DNA from: Chloroflexaceae bacterium
GTDB lineage: Bacteria > Chloroflexota > Chloroflexia > Chloroflexales > Chloroflexaceae
Length of the DNA: 55,703 nucleotides
Direction of reading: 5' to 3'
Assembly (NCBI GenBank): GCA_028282325.1
Contig: JANQID010000138.1
Location: 1 to 55,703, forward strand
Below, one piece after another: positions 26,494 through 34,890 of this stretch (positions within the stretch are counted from its first letter, which is position 1; each line of letters starts with the position of its first letter). The position numbers and the translations under genes are program-made. Below the pieces are notes generated by a model. It was not told the DNA's origin. It saw only the letters and a program-made list of their open reading frames with translations, and did no database searches.

Positions 26494-27975
26494 TTATCCT
26501 TCCTCTCCAGGGCGATGTTGTAAAGCGGTGACGATATGCTCCATCTCTACTCCGCGCGACCCTTTAATCAGGACATAGTCGTTTGGTTGCAACAATTCTT
26601 TGAGCGCCTCCACAGCATCGTTATTCTGTTCCACGCAGACGATCCGCTCCTCCGGCATACCGCTGGTTTGCGCTTCGTCGGCGATCCAACGCGCTCGCCT
26701 GCCAACACAGATCAGGTATTGGGCCACTTCGGCGGCGCGACGCCCGACGATGCGATGCCCCTCTTCTTCCATGCTGCCCAGTTCAAGCATATCGCCGAGA
26801 ATTGCGATGCGACGCCCGTCGAGATCGGCCAGCAAATTGAGGGCAGCCAGCGCTGAAATAGGAGCAGCGTTGTAAGTATCATCGATGATCGTCGATCCTC
26901 CGATGCCTGGGATGACAAACAGGCGAAGTTGAGTCAGACCGTCCTGAAGCCCGGCGATGATCTCATCCCAACTCAACCCGAGAACTAGCCCGGTGGCGAT
27001 GCCGGCCAGCGCCGCGTGGACGCTGTGCCGTCCCAACAACGGCAGTCGAATGAACACGTCATCATCGCCGTAGTGGACGCGGAAGGCGATGCCTTCTAGT
27101 CCGTGACTTTCAACAGCGTCGGCCCAGAGATCGGCGCTGGGGTCGAGACCGTAGCGAAACACCTGCGCATAGGTGCGGTCGGCCATTGCCGCGATGCGTT
27201 CATCATCGATATTCAAAATCGCTGTACCATCAGGTGGCAACGACTCGATCAATTCGGCTTTGGCATTTGCAATTGCCTCAATGCTCCGCATACGTTCGAG
27301 GTGAGACGGCCCAACATTGGTGACGATGCCAATTTGGGGCCGGGCGAGATTCGCCAAAAACCGGATCTCGCCCGGCGCCCACATACCCAACTCCAGCACG
27401 GCAACTTCGTGATCGAAGTCCATCTGGAGCAGGGTAGTTGGCACAGTGGCATCACTGTTATAGCTGCGTTTACTTTTTAAGGTGCGGAAGCGGCGGCTCA
27501 ATACCGCTGCCACAACCTCCTTGGTGGAGGTTTTGCCCACGCTGCCGGTGATACCAACAACAGTCAACGTGAGTTGTCGCCGATGATATGCGGCCAGCCG
27601 TTGCAGCGCCATTTGCGGATCGTCAACGGTGATAAGCAAAAAGGTGTCCGCAGCGCATGTTTCCAGGCCATCGGCAGTGGATGGATCAAGCAACAACCAG
27701 GGATGTTGCAGCGCCTCCAGATCGGAGCGCCGCCGCTCAACTTCGGAGCGTACGATCAATGCGCCCCGAGCGCCCTGGACTGCCGCTTCGACGAGAAAGT
27801 TGTGCCCATCTGTCCGTTCGCCGCGCAATGCTACGAACAGAGCATCCGGCGTTATCTCGCGCGAGTCAATCACGACTTCGGAAAAGCGCGCCTCTTGCCA
27901 ATGCGTTGGAATTCGCGGCATTTGCCGCGTCGCTTTGGGCTGGACGCCAAACAGAATATGCACCAGGTTGAGCAT
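26494..27975 (-). CDS. murF: UDP-N-acetylmuramoyl-tripeptide--D-alanyl-D-alanine ligase (MurF)
   Basis: A 493-residue Mur ligase adding D-Ala-D-Ala. SEVVIDSREITPDALFVALRG is the MurF/MurE N-terminal domain motif, GITGSVGKTSTKEVVAAVL the ATP loop, and IIDDTYNAAPISALAALNLL and RIAILGDMLELG the C-terminal domain. The latter two are characteristic of MurF, not MurE. No murE lies beside it, although ftsI-murE-murF is the usual order. It is 176 bases downstream of the penicillin-binding protein gene. Confidence 0.94.
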   Translation of the reverse strand: MLNLVHILFGVQPKATRQMPRIPTHWQEARFSEVVIDSREITPDALFVALRGERTDGHNFLVEAAVQGARGALIVRSEVERRRSDLEALQHPWLLLDPSTADGLETCAADTFLLITVDDPQMALQRLAAYHRRQLTLTVVGITGSVGKTSTKEVVAAVLSRRFRTLKSKRSYNSDATVPTTLLQMDFDHEVAVLELGMWAPGEIRFLANLARPQIGIVTNVGPSHLERMRSIEAIANAKAELIESLPPDGTAILNIDDERIAAMADRTYAQVFRYGLDPSADLWADAVESHGLEGIAFRVHYGDDDVFIRLPLLGRHSVHAALAGIATGLVLGLSWDEIIAGLQDGLTQLRLFVIPGIGGSTIIDDTYNAAPISALAALNLLADLDGRRIAILGDMLELGSMEEEGHRIVGRRAAEVAQYLICVGRRARWIADEAQTSGMPEERIVCVEQNNDAVEALKELLQPNDYVLIKGSRGVEMEHIVTALQHRPGEEG

Positions 27976-28151
27976 GCCTTCCTCCTCATTGCTACGACAT
28001 GCGGCGGCAATTGTAGCACAAAACCTGCCGCTTCTCTAGCTAAAGATAAGGAATGCAATTTGTGCGATGAGACCAGATCGCTCATCTCAATCTTGCGCAT
28101 CCATAATTTGAGAAGAGCGCGTTGTATGGTCTGGCGCACTTGATGCGCGAA

Positions 28152-29966
28152 CTAGCGTGCGATTTCTTGTCCCGGACTGAGCAGCCCTGGATCGGGCGCC
28201 AGCCGCTCATAGCGCATAAGCTGTTCGATAATGTTGTAAAAGACCGGAATAGCTGTTTGAACGCCCCAGATGTCATCCTTAGGGCGATCAATCTTTACGA
28301 GCACGACATAACGTGCATCTTCGGCGGGGGCGAAGCCTGCCACCGAGCCGATCGTAAAACTGGGATCATAGCCGCCCCCCGGCAGCGGTATCGACGACGT
28401 GCCGGTTTTGGCGCACACCTGGTATCCGGGAACCAGCCACTGGTCATCATAGTTGCGGGTGCGCGGCCCCCAGACGACGGGCGCGTAGTGGTTGGCCGCA
28501 TTGACAAGCATGCGCCGAATGGTCCAGGCTACCCCTGGCTCAATCACCTGGCGAACTTCGATTGGTTCCGTGCGTGTGCATTGTTCCCTGTCGCAACGTT
28601 CTTCAACGATGTAGGGTTGCATCATAACGCCGTCGTTAGCGATAGCCGCAACCGCGCGCACCATCTGCAGCGGCGTAACGGCGATGCCCTGTCCGTAAGA
28701 ATTGGTCAGCAGGGTCATATCGGTATAATTCGGCGAACCGGGAAAGTTAATCAGACCCTGCGCATCGCCATCCATATCCACGCCGGCGGGCAGATCGAAG
28801 CCAAACCCGCGAACAAGGGCGTAGAACTGTTCGGCGCCGGTCAATTCGTTGAGTTGTAATGCGCCAACGTTGCTGGAATGTCTGATCACTTCACCCGGAT
28901 CAATCATCCCGTTCGCACGTCCGTCCCAGTTGCGCAATGGCTCGCCATAGCGATAGATGACGCCGGTATCGTTGACCTGGGTGTCTGCGGTGAAGGCGCG
29001 TGATTGCAAGCCTGCCGCGACTGTAATGACTTTGAATGTGCTTCCCGGCTCATAGAGATCACTGATTGCCGGGTTGCGGTAGAATACATCTTCAGGGTAG
29101 GTATTGTAGTCATTGGGGTTAAATGCTGGCCAGCTCGCCATCCCGCGAATCGCGCCGGTGTTTGGGTCAATGACGATGATCGATCCGCCGTCCGCCTCGT
29201 GTTGTTCCACCGCCTGGCGCAGTTCTGTCTCGATTAAATGTTGGATCAGCGGGTCAATGGTCAGCCGCAAGTTAACACCATCCTGGGCCGGGGTTCGCTG
29301 CTGAGGAGCAATAGCTATCGGATTTTTGTAGGGATCAAATTCGGCCTGGAGCGTTCCCGTTACCCCTTTCAGAGTCGTGTTATAGAAGCTTTCAACGCCG
29401 CTTACCCCATCGCCGTTGAAGTTGACCGCGCCGATCACATGCGCCGCCGTGTCGCCCTGGGGATAGACGCGGCGGGGTTCGTACACCATGCGCAGGCCCG
29501 GCTCTTCTAACGCATCGATCTGCGCGGCGACCTCCGGATCAAGCCAGCGTTTTATCGGTGTCCAGTAATGTTCGCGATCGGTTAACGCCTCAAGAATAGG
29601 TTGGACCTCTTTGCCCAACAGGGCGGAGAGGGTCAACGCCAGCTTGGGCGCTCTTTCGGCTGGAATCAGCTCTGGAATAGCCCACAGGCTTTCGCGATCA
29701 ACATCCATCGCCAGCACGTTGCTCAGTCGATCGGTGATGACGCCGCGTCGGGGCTGCAATGTCACCTGCTGATCGATTTCGCCCCGCGCTTTATCGGCCA
29801 GCGCCTTGTGCTGCGTCACTTGCACGTCAACCAGACGCGCTGCAATTCCGGCGACGATTAACGCCGTGATGAACAGCATTGCTCGAATGCGCCATTTGGG
29901 CAGGCTGACCTGAGCGGCCTCTTCCCTGGCGGCTTTATGTCCTTTGGATTGTGCGATGCCTGCCAT
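28152..29966 (-). CDS. class B penicillin-binding protein, FtsI/PBP2-type transpeptidase
   Basis: A 604-residue septal DD-transpeptidase with a short cytoplasmic N-terminus, one transmembrane helix (MLFITALIVAGIAARLVDV), a dimerisation domain and the penicillin-binding domain. The catalytic triplets are STFK in YEPGSTFKVITVAA, SSN in RHSSNVGALQLNEL and KTGTS near the C-terminus. No PASTA repeat follows. Position after ftsL and before murF makes it the divisional transpeptidase partner of FtsW. Confidence 0.93.
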   Translation of the reverse strand: MAGIAQSKGHKAAREEAAQVSLPKWRIRAMLFITALIVAGIAARLVDVQVTQHKALADKARGEIDQQVTLQPRRGVITDRLSNVLAMDVDRESLWAIPELIPAERAPKLALTLSALLGKEVQPILEALTDREHYWTPIKRWLDPEVAAQIDALEEPGLRMVYEPRRVYPQGDTAAHVIGAVNFNGDGVSGVESFYNTTLKGVTGTLQAEFDPYKNPIAIAPQQRTPAQDGVNLRLTIDPLIQHLIETELRQAVEQHEADGGSIIVIDPNTGAIRGMASWPAFNPNDYNTYPEDVFYRNPAISDLYEPGSTFKVITVAAGLQSRAFTADTQVNDTGVIYRYGEPLRNWDGRANGMIDPGEVIRHSSNVGALQLNELTGAEQFYALVRGFGFDLPAGVDMDGDAQGLINFPGSPNYTDMTLLTNSYGQGIAVTPLQMVRAVAAIANDGVMMQPYIVEERCDREQCTRTEPIEVRQVIEPGVAWTIRRMLVNAANHYAPVVWGPRTRNYDDQWLVPGYQVCAKTGTSSIPLPGGGYDPSFTIGSVAGFAPAEDARYVVLVKIDRPKDDIWGVQTAIPVFYNIIEQLMRYERLAPDPGLLSPGQEIAR

Positions 29967-29993
29967 ATCGTTCGATGGGATGTTTGTTGTTGC

Positions 29994-30404
29994 TTATCGG
30001 GTGTTGGATTCGGACGCGTTTGCCCCTGCTGGCCCGATAGCATCATCAAATAGCTTGTCCTCGTCGATCGTCATATAGCGCACTTGATCCTTGGTGATAG
30101 GGCGCAATCCCAATTCCTCGGCGCGTGATCGTATTCGCTCTAACGATTGCGCTTCTGCAAGTTGGAGTTCCAGGCTTGCTCGCTCGCGCAACAGCTCGGT
30201 TTGTTGTTGCTCTAGCTGCGTGATCGCATAGCCTTTTGTCGCCACAACGCCGGTCTGCGCCAGTGCGATCAAACTCATCAGGCACAGCAGAATCACTACG
30301 CCCAGCAGATAGCGGCTACCGTCGAGGTTCAAATAGCTTGGAAGATTGAGTCGCCGTGTTCGCGCTTGCTGTATCGGCGAGAGACGTTGCATATTGACAG
30401 CCAT
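29994..30404 (-). CDS. ftsL: FtsL/DivIC-like divisome protein
   Basis: A 136-residue protein with a basic N-terminus, one transmembrane helix (YLLGVVILLCLMSLIALA) and a Gln/Glu-rich coiled coil of about 45 residues (ITQLEQQQTELLRERASLEL onward). It ends with the GLRPITKDQVRYM type of motif seen in FtsL/DivIC. GAGGAA lies 5 bases before ATG 30404. Identification rests on topology and its place between rsmH and ftsI. Confidence 0.83.
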   Translation of the reverse strand: MAVNMQRLSPIQQARTRRLNLPSYLNLDGSRYLLGVVILLCLMSLIALAQTGVVATKGYAITQLEQQQTELLRERASLELQLAEAQSLERIRSRAEELGLRPITKDQVRYMTIDEDKLFDDAIGPAGANASESNTR

Positions 30405-30448
30405 ACGATTTCCTCGCTTGAAATTACCTGTCGTTTATCCCGGTTCGC

Positions 30449-31417
30449 TCAAACTTTTTCGGCGATACGGAGCTTCGCGCTTCGACTGCGCGGGTTGCTT
30501 TGCACTTCCGCTTTGCCAGCCTCAATTGGTTTGCGTGTAATAATCTTCAGTCGAATCGGGCGATCCTCCGCCGCGTTGCCGCCATACCCGGACTCGGCGC
30601 GAAAGAAGGTCTTGACGATTCGATCCTCCAGCGAATGAAAGCTCAGAACCGCTAGCCGTCCGCCGGGTCGAAGCAGATCCACGGCTTGCGGCAAAGCCTG
30701 TTCTAAGTGTTCAAGTTCCCGATTGACCGCGATGCGCAACGCCTGAAACGTGCGCGTCGCCGGGTGAATGCGTTCCCGTCCTCGGCGTCCGCCGACAGCC
30801 TGGGCGACCAGACTGGCAAGATCGCCGGTGGTGGCAACCGGGCGTTCCTGCCGCCGTTCGACGATTCGGCGGGCGATGCGTCGCGATGCCCGTTCCTCGC
30901 CGTAGCGATAGATCACATCGGCCAGCGTACGTTCGTCCAGTTCGGCCGCCAGATCGGCGGCGGTTCGTCCCTGGGTTGGATCAAGCCGCATATCCAGCGG
31001 ACCATCGGCGTTGAACGAGAAGCCACGCTCCGGCGTGTCGAGTTGATACGACGAGACGCCAAGATCGAGCACTATCCCGTCGATGTCGGCAAACCCATAC
31101 GCGGCTGCGAGCTTGTCGATCTCGGCGAAATTGCCGTACGACAGCGTAAACGCCGCAGCGGGAAACTCCGCGCCCAGTCGTTCGCCGGCTGCCTGGATCG
31201 CCGCCGGGTCAGCGTCGATGCCCAGCAAGCGCCCGCCCGGCTGCGTTTGCCGCAACAACGCCAGCGCGTGGCCGCCGCCGCCGAGCGTGCCGTCGATATA
31301 GACGCCGCCCGGGTGGGGTTGGAGCGCCGCGCACACCTCATAAAGCAACACCGATGCGTGTTGAAAATCGGCGGACAATATGCGCGATCGGGTTGTTGCA
31401 TCACGGTCATCGGTCAT
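30449..31417 (-). CDS. rsmH: 16S rRNA (cytosine-1402-N4)-methyltransferase RsmH
   Basis: A 322-residue SAM-dependent methyltransferase. The SAM loop is [17 protein letters not shown]; further conserved parts are [44 protein letters not shown] and [21 protein letters not shown] 31417 is chosen because it follows the mraZ stop (31419-31421) directly; a longer frame to 31486 overlaps mraZ. The gene is second in the division cluster, as usual. Confidence 0.95.
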   Translation of the reverse strand: MTDDRDATTRSRILSADFQHASVLLYEVCAALQPHPGGVYIDGTLGGGGHALALLRQTQPGGRLLGIDADPAAIQAAGERLGAEFPAAAFTLSYGNFAEIDKLAAAYGFADIDGIVLDLGVSSYQLDTPERGFSFNADGPLDMRLDPTQGRTAADLAAELDERTLADVIYRYGEERASRRIARRIVERRQERPVATTGDLASLVAQAVGGRRGRERIHPATRTFQALRIAVNRELEHLEQALPQAVDLLRPGGRLAVLSFHSLEDRIVKTFFRAESGYGGNAAEDRPIRLKIITRKPIEAGKAEVQSNPRSRSAKLRIAEKV

Positions 31418-31418
31418 C

Positions 31419-31850
31419 CTATATGCCCAACTCCGAGAGTTGTTCGGCGATGATGCTGGCGCTGTCGTCAAGGTTGGACAACACATCGCCCCAGTTGTCG
31501 CGCGACCACAGCTCGAAGTACGTATCCATTCCGGCGATGACGGCCTGATCGCTCAATCCGGCATATTCGCGCAAGTTCTGGGGTATCAGAATGCGCCCTT
31601 GCCGATCCACCTCAACCTCAGCCGCCCCGGAGAAGAGCAAACGCCGCAGATTGCGCGCTTCACGATTGCCCATCGACATACTACTAATGCGTTGCGCCAG
31701 TGGTTGCCACGTCTGGCGCGGGAACGCTTGCAGACACCGATCGAAGCCGCGCGTTAATACCAGGCCTTCGCTGAGTCCCTCGCGAAAACGAGCCGGAATA
31801 GCTATCCGGCCTTTGTCATCGATAGTGTGTTCGAATTCGCCGAGAAACAC
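31419..31850 (-). CDS. mraZ: transcriptional regulator MraZ
   Basis: A 143-residue SpoVT/AbrB-fold protein with two MraZ domains. The first contains [13 protein letters not shown] and the second [19 protein letters not shown], both carrying the DxxGR motif. MraZ binds repeated TGGG boxes and controls its own cluster in other bacteria. The start codon is GTG 31850, preceded by AGGAGGG about 10 bases upstream. It is the first gene of the cluster, and its probable operator lies about 85 bases upstream. Confidence 0.95.
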   Translation of the reverse strand: MFLGEFEHTIDDKGRIAIPARFREGLSEGLVLTRGFDRCLQAFPRQTWQPLAQRISSMSMGNREARNLRRLLFSGAAEVEVDRQGRILIPQNLREYAGLSDQAVIAGMDTYFELWSRDNWGDVLSNLDDSASIIAEQLSELGI

Positions 31851-31934
31851 GGCGTTGAGACCCTCCTGCGCGTTGGACGTCTAAAAGCTGGTTCAAAAGT
31901 GTCAAAGCGTAAAATTAGAAAATTTGTTCTTATT

Positions 31935-31960
31935 CCCCACTTTGCCCCACTTTGCCCCAC
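31935..31960 (-). promoter_or_regulatory. MraZ operator: three TGGGG boxes
   Basis: Three copies of GTGGGG lie on the minus strand at 31960-31955, 31950-31945 and 31940-31935, spaced exactly 10 bases apart; the first two are followed by CAAA. This matches the known MraZ operator pattern of direct TGGG repeats separated by 5 bases. The boxes lie immediately downstream of the -10 box, about +4 to +30, so bound MraZ would block RNA polymerase. Confidence 0.85.
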
Positions 31961-31970
31961 ATATATACAC

Positions 31971-31999
31971 ATTATATACCACTCGATCCGCAGTTTCAA
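31971..31999 (-). promoter_or_regulatory. promoter of the dcw cluster
   Basis: TTGAAA (minus strand 31999-31994) and a perfect TATAAT (31976-31971) are separated by 17 bases. This would be the main promoter for mraZ and the following cell wall and division genes. It lies in the 257-base divergent spacer with moaC. Confidence 0.82.
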
Positions 32000-32107
32000 G
32001 TCTTTTTTGTGCCAATTTTGGGGTCAGTATTCGGATCAATGTACGGAAACGCTTTACGGATCGTGCTACGATGATCGTATATCGGTATAGACAAGAAGGA
32101 GCAAATC

Positions 32108-32602
32108 ATGTCGGATCGTGATGAGTCGCCGCTTACTCATATCGATGCACACGGCAACGCCCGTATGGTTGATGTCGGCGCCAAAGCCGAAACTCGGCGC
32201 GAGGCGGTAGCCCGTGCGACGGTGCAGATGCAACCGGGGACGTTACAGCGGATTGTGGAGAGTGATATGCCGAAAGGTGATGTTCTGGCGACAGCGCGCA
32301 TCGCAGGCATTATGGCCGCCAAGCGCACGCCGGAACTGATTCCGCTCTGCCACACGCTGCCGCTCACCTATGCCGCCGTCATCCTGACGCCCGGCGCTGC
32401 GGGTGATGCGCTGCACATCGAAGCCGTTGTGCGCACGCACGGCCAGACTGGCGTTGAGATGGAAGCGTTGACCGCCGCGAGCGTCGCCGCGTTGACGGTC
32501 TATGATATGTGTAAAGCGATTGATCGGGAAATGCGCATAACCGATGTTCGCCTGGCGCGTAAAAGCGGCGGGCAAAGCGGCGACATCATTGTGGAAGAAT
32601 AG
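32108..32602 (+). CDS. moaC: cyclic pyranopterin monophosphate synthase (MoaC)
   Basis: This 164-residue enzyme performs the second step of molybdenum cofactor synthesis, forming cyclic pyranopterin monophosphate. The family motifs [32 protein letters not shown] and the C-terminal [11 protein letters not shown] are all present; the last contains the catalytic Lys region. AAGGAG lies 9 bases before ATG 32108. It stands alone here, divergent from mraZ, with no other moa gene nearby. Confidence 0.95.
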   Translation: MSDRDESPLTHIDAHGNARMVDVGAKAETRREAVARATVQMQPGTLQRIVESDMPKGDVLATARIAGIMAAKRTPELIPLCHTLPLTYAAVILTPGAAGDALHIEAVVRTHGQTGVEMEALTAASVAALTVYDMCKAIDREMRITDVRLARKSGGQSGDIIVEE

Positions 32603-32625
32603 GGAAGCGCTGCATAGTCTGGGGG

Positions 32626-32970
32626 TCAGACCGCATCGTTGTTCTCATCGACGTCAGCGTGCGGCTGATTGCGCCGGATCTGGCTGTTCAGTTCATCGGT
32701 CTGGAGCATATGTTGAAGTAGGTGATCTTCGAGATCGCTGCGTTTCTGCTGCAACATGTGGATCTCGCGTTCGAGCAGCATATCGACCTTGTCTTCACGC
32801 AGGGCGATGAGCTCGGCCAGACGGTGTTCCACCTCGTCGAGCTCCCACGACAACTCATACCACCGGGCGTTCGCGCTTTTGACTTCATCCAGCAGATTGG
32901 TCTGCGAGCGAACCATGTGGTTGTACTCTTCGGCGGGCTTGCGGCTCGATTGTTCGTCACTGTTTTGCAT
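32626..32970 (-). CDS. small coiled-coil protein of unknown function, probably leaderless mRNA
   Basis: A 114-residue, highly charged protein that is almost wholly helical. The stretch from LLDEVKSANARWYELSWELD through LRRNQPH-like C-terminal residues has heptad-like Leu/Met spacing, and REIHMLQQKRSDLEDHLLQH is a clear coiled coil. There is no membrane segment. ATG 32970 is chosen because a promoter -10 box ends 7 bases before it, so transcription would begin at or next to the ATG. An upstream frame extension would cross the promoter. It is divergent from the gene at 33082. I recognise no family. Confidence 0.6.
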   Translation of the reverse strand: MQNSDEQSSRKPAEEYNHMVRSQTNLLDEVKSANARWYELSWELDEVEHRLAELIALREDKVDMLLEREIHMLQQKRSDLEDHLLQHMLQTDELNSQIRRNQPHADVDENNDAV

Positions 32971-32977
32971 AAGTATT

Positions 32978-33006
32978 AGCATAGCACACGCGTTATCTGA
33001 GTGCAA
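32978..33006 (-). promoter_or_regulatory. promoter for a leaderless transcript
   Basis: TTGCAC (33006-33001) and TATGCT (32983-32978) are 17 bases apart on the minus strand. Only 7 bases separate the -10 box from ATG 32970. Confidence 0.6.
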
Positions 33007-33009
33007 TAC

Positions 33010-33038
33010 TTGACTTAGAACTTTTGTTCTATTACAAT
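33010..33038 (+). promoter_or_regulatory. promoter of the 33082-33731 gene pair
   Basis: TTGACT (33010-33015) and TACAAT (33033-33038) are 17 bases apart. A 16-base palindrome fills the spacer. The two divergent -35 boxes are only 3 bases apart. Confidence 0.7.
33016..33031. promoter_or_regulatory. LexA-like palindromic operator
   Basis: TAGAACTTTTGTTCTA is a perfect 6-4-6 palindrome and contains GAAC-N4-GTTC, the core of the Gram-positive (Bacillus-type) LexA box. It lies between the -35 and -10 boxes of the plus-strand promoter and 10 bases from the -35 box of the minus-strand promoter, so a bound repressor would block the plus promoter. Whether LexA of this organism uses this box is inferred. 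Confidence 0.55.
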
Positions 33039-33081
33039 AGAGCTGTCTGAAACGCTCAAGGCATAGTACAAAAGGCGCGAA

Positions 33082-33414
33082 ATGATGTTGCACTTGTGGG
33101 GACAATCAGGGCCGATCGTTATGCCGTATTGGCAGCAACGTCTCGTCGAGTGGGCAAGTTTCTGGCGCTGGCGCGTCGAATCGATTGAGATGTTCGATCA
33201 ACGCTTTGGCTATCAGCCGGTGCGTTTCTTCTGGCGCGGGCGCACCTACCAGGTCTATGCGATTGATCGCGTGTGGGAGCGGCCGCCCCGGCGTCATCAG
33301 AATGCCCGGCGCTATTTCACGGTGCGTTGCCGCAACGGCGGTCGCTACACGATATTTCAGGATTTGCGGGTAGGCGTGTGGAGTTTTGTGTGGAGAGGAT
33401 TTGCGGGGGCGTAA
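33082..33414 (+). CDS. small basic protein, DUF6504-like, possible SOS gene
   Basis: A 110-residue protein rich in Trp, Arg and Tyr. The segment FGYQPVRFFWRGRTYQVYAIDRVWE, then RYFTVRC and YTIFQDLRVGVWSFV, follows the pattern of the small beta domain (DUF6504-type) encoded next to imuA/imuB/dnaE2 mutasome genes in Actinobacteria. That similarity is by eye only. ATG 33082 is used; ATG 33085 and 33121 are possible. The promoter holds a LexA-like box, consistent with a DNA-damage role. The next gene follows after 86 bases and is probably cotranscribed. Confidence 0.55.
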   Translation: MMLHLWGQSGPIVMPYWQQRLVEWASFWRWRVESIEMFDQRFGYQPVRFFWRGRTYQVYAIDRVWERPPRRHQNARRYFTVRCRNGGRYTIFQDLRVGVWSFVWRGFAGA

Positions 33415-33460
33415 GGGCGAGAGCAGATGTGTGAGAGGCGAAGGCGATTGCCGATGCGGC

Positions 33461-33479
33461 AGGGCGAAAGATGTTTCGC
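33461..33479 (+). repeat. dispersed palindromic repeat, copy 1
   Basis: AGGGCGAAAGATGTTTCGC is identical to 49980-49998. The core GCGAAA-GATG-TTTCGC is a 6-bp stem with a 4-base loop. It lies in the 86-base gap between two small genes. Confidence 0.65.
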
Positions 33480-33500
33480 TCCGACTGAAAGGGGCAGGTG

Positions 33501-33731
33501 ATGACGAAGCCGGTCTATTTGATGTGGTACAACGATAATCCGAAAATGTCTGCGACCAGCAAGATCGCGGAGGCGATTGATGCCTACGCCGATCATTTTA
33601 ATGGGATCACTCCCAATGTCGTGTTGGTGAACGAAGATGATGTCACCGAGTATCGTGACGTACAGGTACGCAGTGCGAGCTATATCCGGCGCAATATCTT
33701 TTGGGTTGGGCGGGAGCCGATCGAGTCATAA
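33501..33731 (+). CDS. conserved-looking small protein of unknown function
   Basis: A 76-residue protein starting MTKPVYLMWYNDNPKMSATS. It mixes aromatic and charged residues and ends YIRRNIFWVGREPIES. The regular alternation (KIAEAIDAYADHF, then NVVLVNEDD) suggests a compact alpha/beta fold with a helix followed by a strand. AAAGGGG lies about 7 bases upstream of ATG 33501; an overlapping GTG one codon earlier is less likely. It probably shares the promoter at 33010 with the gene before it. I do not recognise the family and give no function. Confidence 0.6.
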   Translation: MTKPVYLMWYNDNPKMSATSKIAEAIDAYADHFNGITPNVVLVNEDDVTEYRDVQVRSASYIRRNIFWVGREPIES

Positions 33732-33804
33732 ACAGGTCAGAACTGGCGTTGTCGGTTCGCATATCTGCATCGGCAACGCCAGCCGCGCCCCTGGCCTCTT
33801 CGCT

Positions 33805-34059
33805 TTACATCCCTTGTTGGGCAAGCCATTCCAGACCGCGTCGGGCGCTCTCGTTGCCCGGATCCAGCGTCAACACATTTTCGAGGGCGGTGCGCTGATC
33901 TTCAGGATCGTCCACTGCGCCGCTGAGCCAGAGCCAGGCTTCCGCAATGGTCTCGTCAGCGTCGGTTACTTTCATCAGCAGCTCGCACGCACGTTCCTTG
34001 TCCCCCTGGGTCAGCGCAACAGCGCCATCGTATAACCACTCAGCCAGTTGTTCATCCAT
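33805..34059 (-). CDS. short TPR-like helical repeat protein
   Basis: An 84-residue protein of about two tetratricopeptide-like repeats: WLYDGAVALTQGDKERACEL, then AWLWLSGAVDDPEDQRTALE, then NVLTLDPGNESARRGLEWL. The WLWLSG-DDPE-Q---LENVL-L-P-NE-ARRGLEWL pattern recurs at the N-terminus of larger Chloroflexota proteins; here it stands alone. ATG 34059 is preferred to GTG 34068, since AGAGGA is better placed for it. Probably a protein-interaction module. Confidence 0.62.
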   Translation of the reverse strand: MDEQLAEWLYDGAVALTQGDKERACELLMKVTDADETIAEAWLWLSGAVDDPEDQRTALENVLTLDPGNESARRGLEWLAQQGM

Positions 34060-34183
34060 ATGATTCACGTTCCTCTGGCGGATCGCTCCCAGGCAGGGCG
34101 CGCCGGGGACGATCAGCCGTTTCTGCTGCGGCGGCTATATTCTCTCTGGCCGTCGCATCTACGTTCTGGTTGCGCGTTGATGA

Positions 34184-34740
34184 TCACATTATACGCATCT
34201 TGTGCAAGATGTCGGGTTGCCGCGAGCGTCCCGCGCGGAGAAATAGGAAGAAGAGCAGCGCCAGCGCGTAGAAGCCCGGTGACGTAAAGCCGACCCAGGT
34301 CGGGAACGGCGCGCCGAACCGGGCGGCGAGCCATTCGATTATCTGCCAGTGAGGAATGCAGGTGAGCAGAAACGCGGGCAGGAGCATCCATATGCCGGCG
34401 TTGGGAATGACGTTGAGCGCGCGCAGTTCGGCGGCGGTGAACGGCGTATAGAGATCGCGCCGCTCAATGAGCCGTCGGGCGCCGATGTAGTCCTGGCGTA
34501 GATCGCGCCCTTCGGCGATCAAGGCCTGTTGCGCCGGCCACAGGACGACGAGGCTGCTATAGCAATCCTACCGCAGTCGTAAAGATTGCGTAGTGCCGCC
34601 TTCAGGCGGCGAAGGGAACCGCCTGAAGGCGGCACTACAGTGACTTCACAACCTGAGTAGGATTGCTATAGCAAAACCCAGCAGGACGATCATTTCAAGG
34701 CGCAGGCGCTTTATAGTTGCAGCGTTCAGAAATCGGCGAT
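34184..34740 (-). pseudogene. membrane protein gene interrupted by a MITE
   Basis: On the minus strand, codons up to 34674 read LRLEMIVLLGF, the start of a hydrophobic helix. The repeat element then intervenes, and from about 34554 the frame resumes as SLVVLWPAQQALIAEGRDLRQDYIGARR and runs to a stop at 34184. It has three further hydrophobic stretches, including GIWMLLPAFLLTCIP and GFYALALLFFLFL. Removing the element brings the two halves of one helix together, though the exact target duplication and frame could not be fixed. The DLY-P motif after a first helix recalls GT-C/DUF2029 mannosyltransferases, but the protein is far too short for one. The original start is not visible. Confidence 0.55.
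34555..34673. mobile_element. MITE-like repeat, copy 1 (119 bp)
   Basis: The ends are perfect 17-bp inverted repeats, TGCTATAGCAATCCTAC (34555-34571) and its complement (34657-34673). Inside, TAGTGCCGCCTTCAGGCGG pairs perfectly over 19 bases with its complement around an 8-base loop. The element can fold into one long hairpin, encodes nothing and interrupts a minus-strand gene. A second, end-trimmed copy lies at 43911-44006. Such an element would need a transposase in trans. Confidence 0.8.
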
Positions 34741-34835
34741 GTGCAGCCGCTACTATAGCACACGCCCGTCCGATCTCCACCGCGCCGATCGAAACGATGC
34801 GTCACCCAAACTGGTCAGTACAATGTGGCTATAGA

Positions 34836-34862
34836 ACTGGCAGTCCTTCAAAGACTGCCAGT
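34836..34862 (-). terminator. inverted repeat, possible terminator
   Basis: ACTGGCAGTC and GACTGCCAGT form a perfect 10-bp stem with a 7-base loop, 28 bases past the end of the lamin-tail-domain gene. Only a weak U-run follows on the minus strand, so termination is likely but not certain. Confidence 0.55.
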
Positions 34863-34890
34863 CCTCAATACGTCGCTTCAGACTTCTGGG

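Noticed and set aside
32626-33105. Longer version of the coiled-coil gene starting at 33105
   Set aside because: The extra 45 codons would run through both divergent promoters and the LexA-like palindrome; the ATG at 32970 fits a leaderless start.
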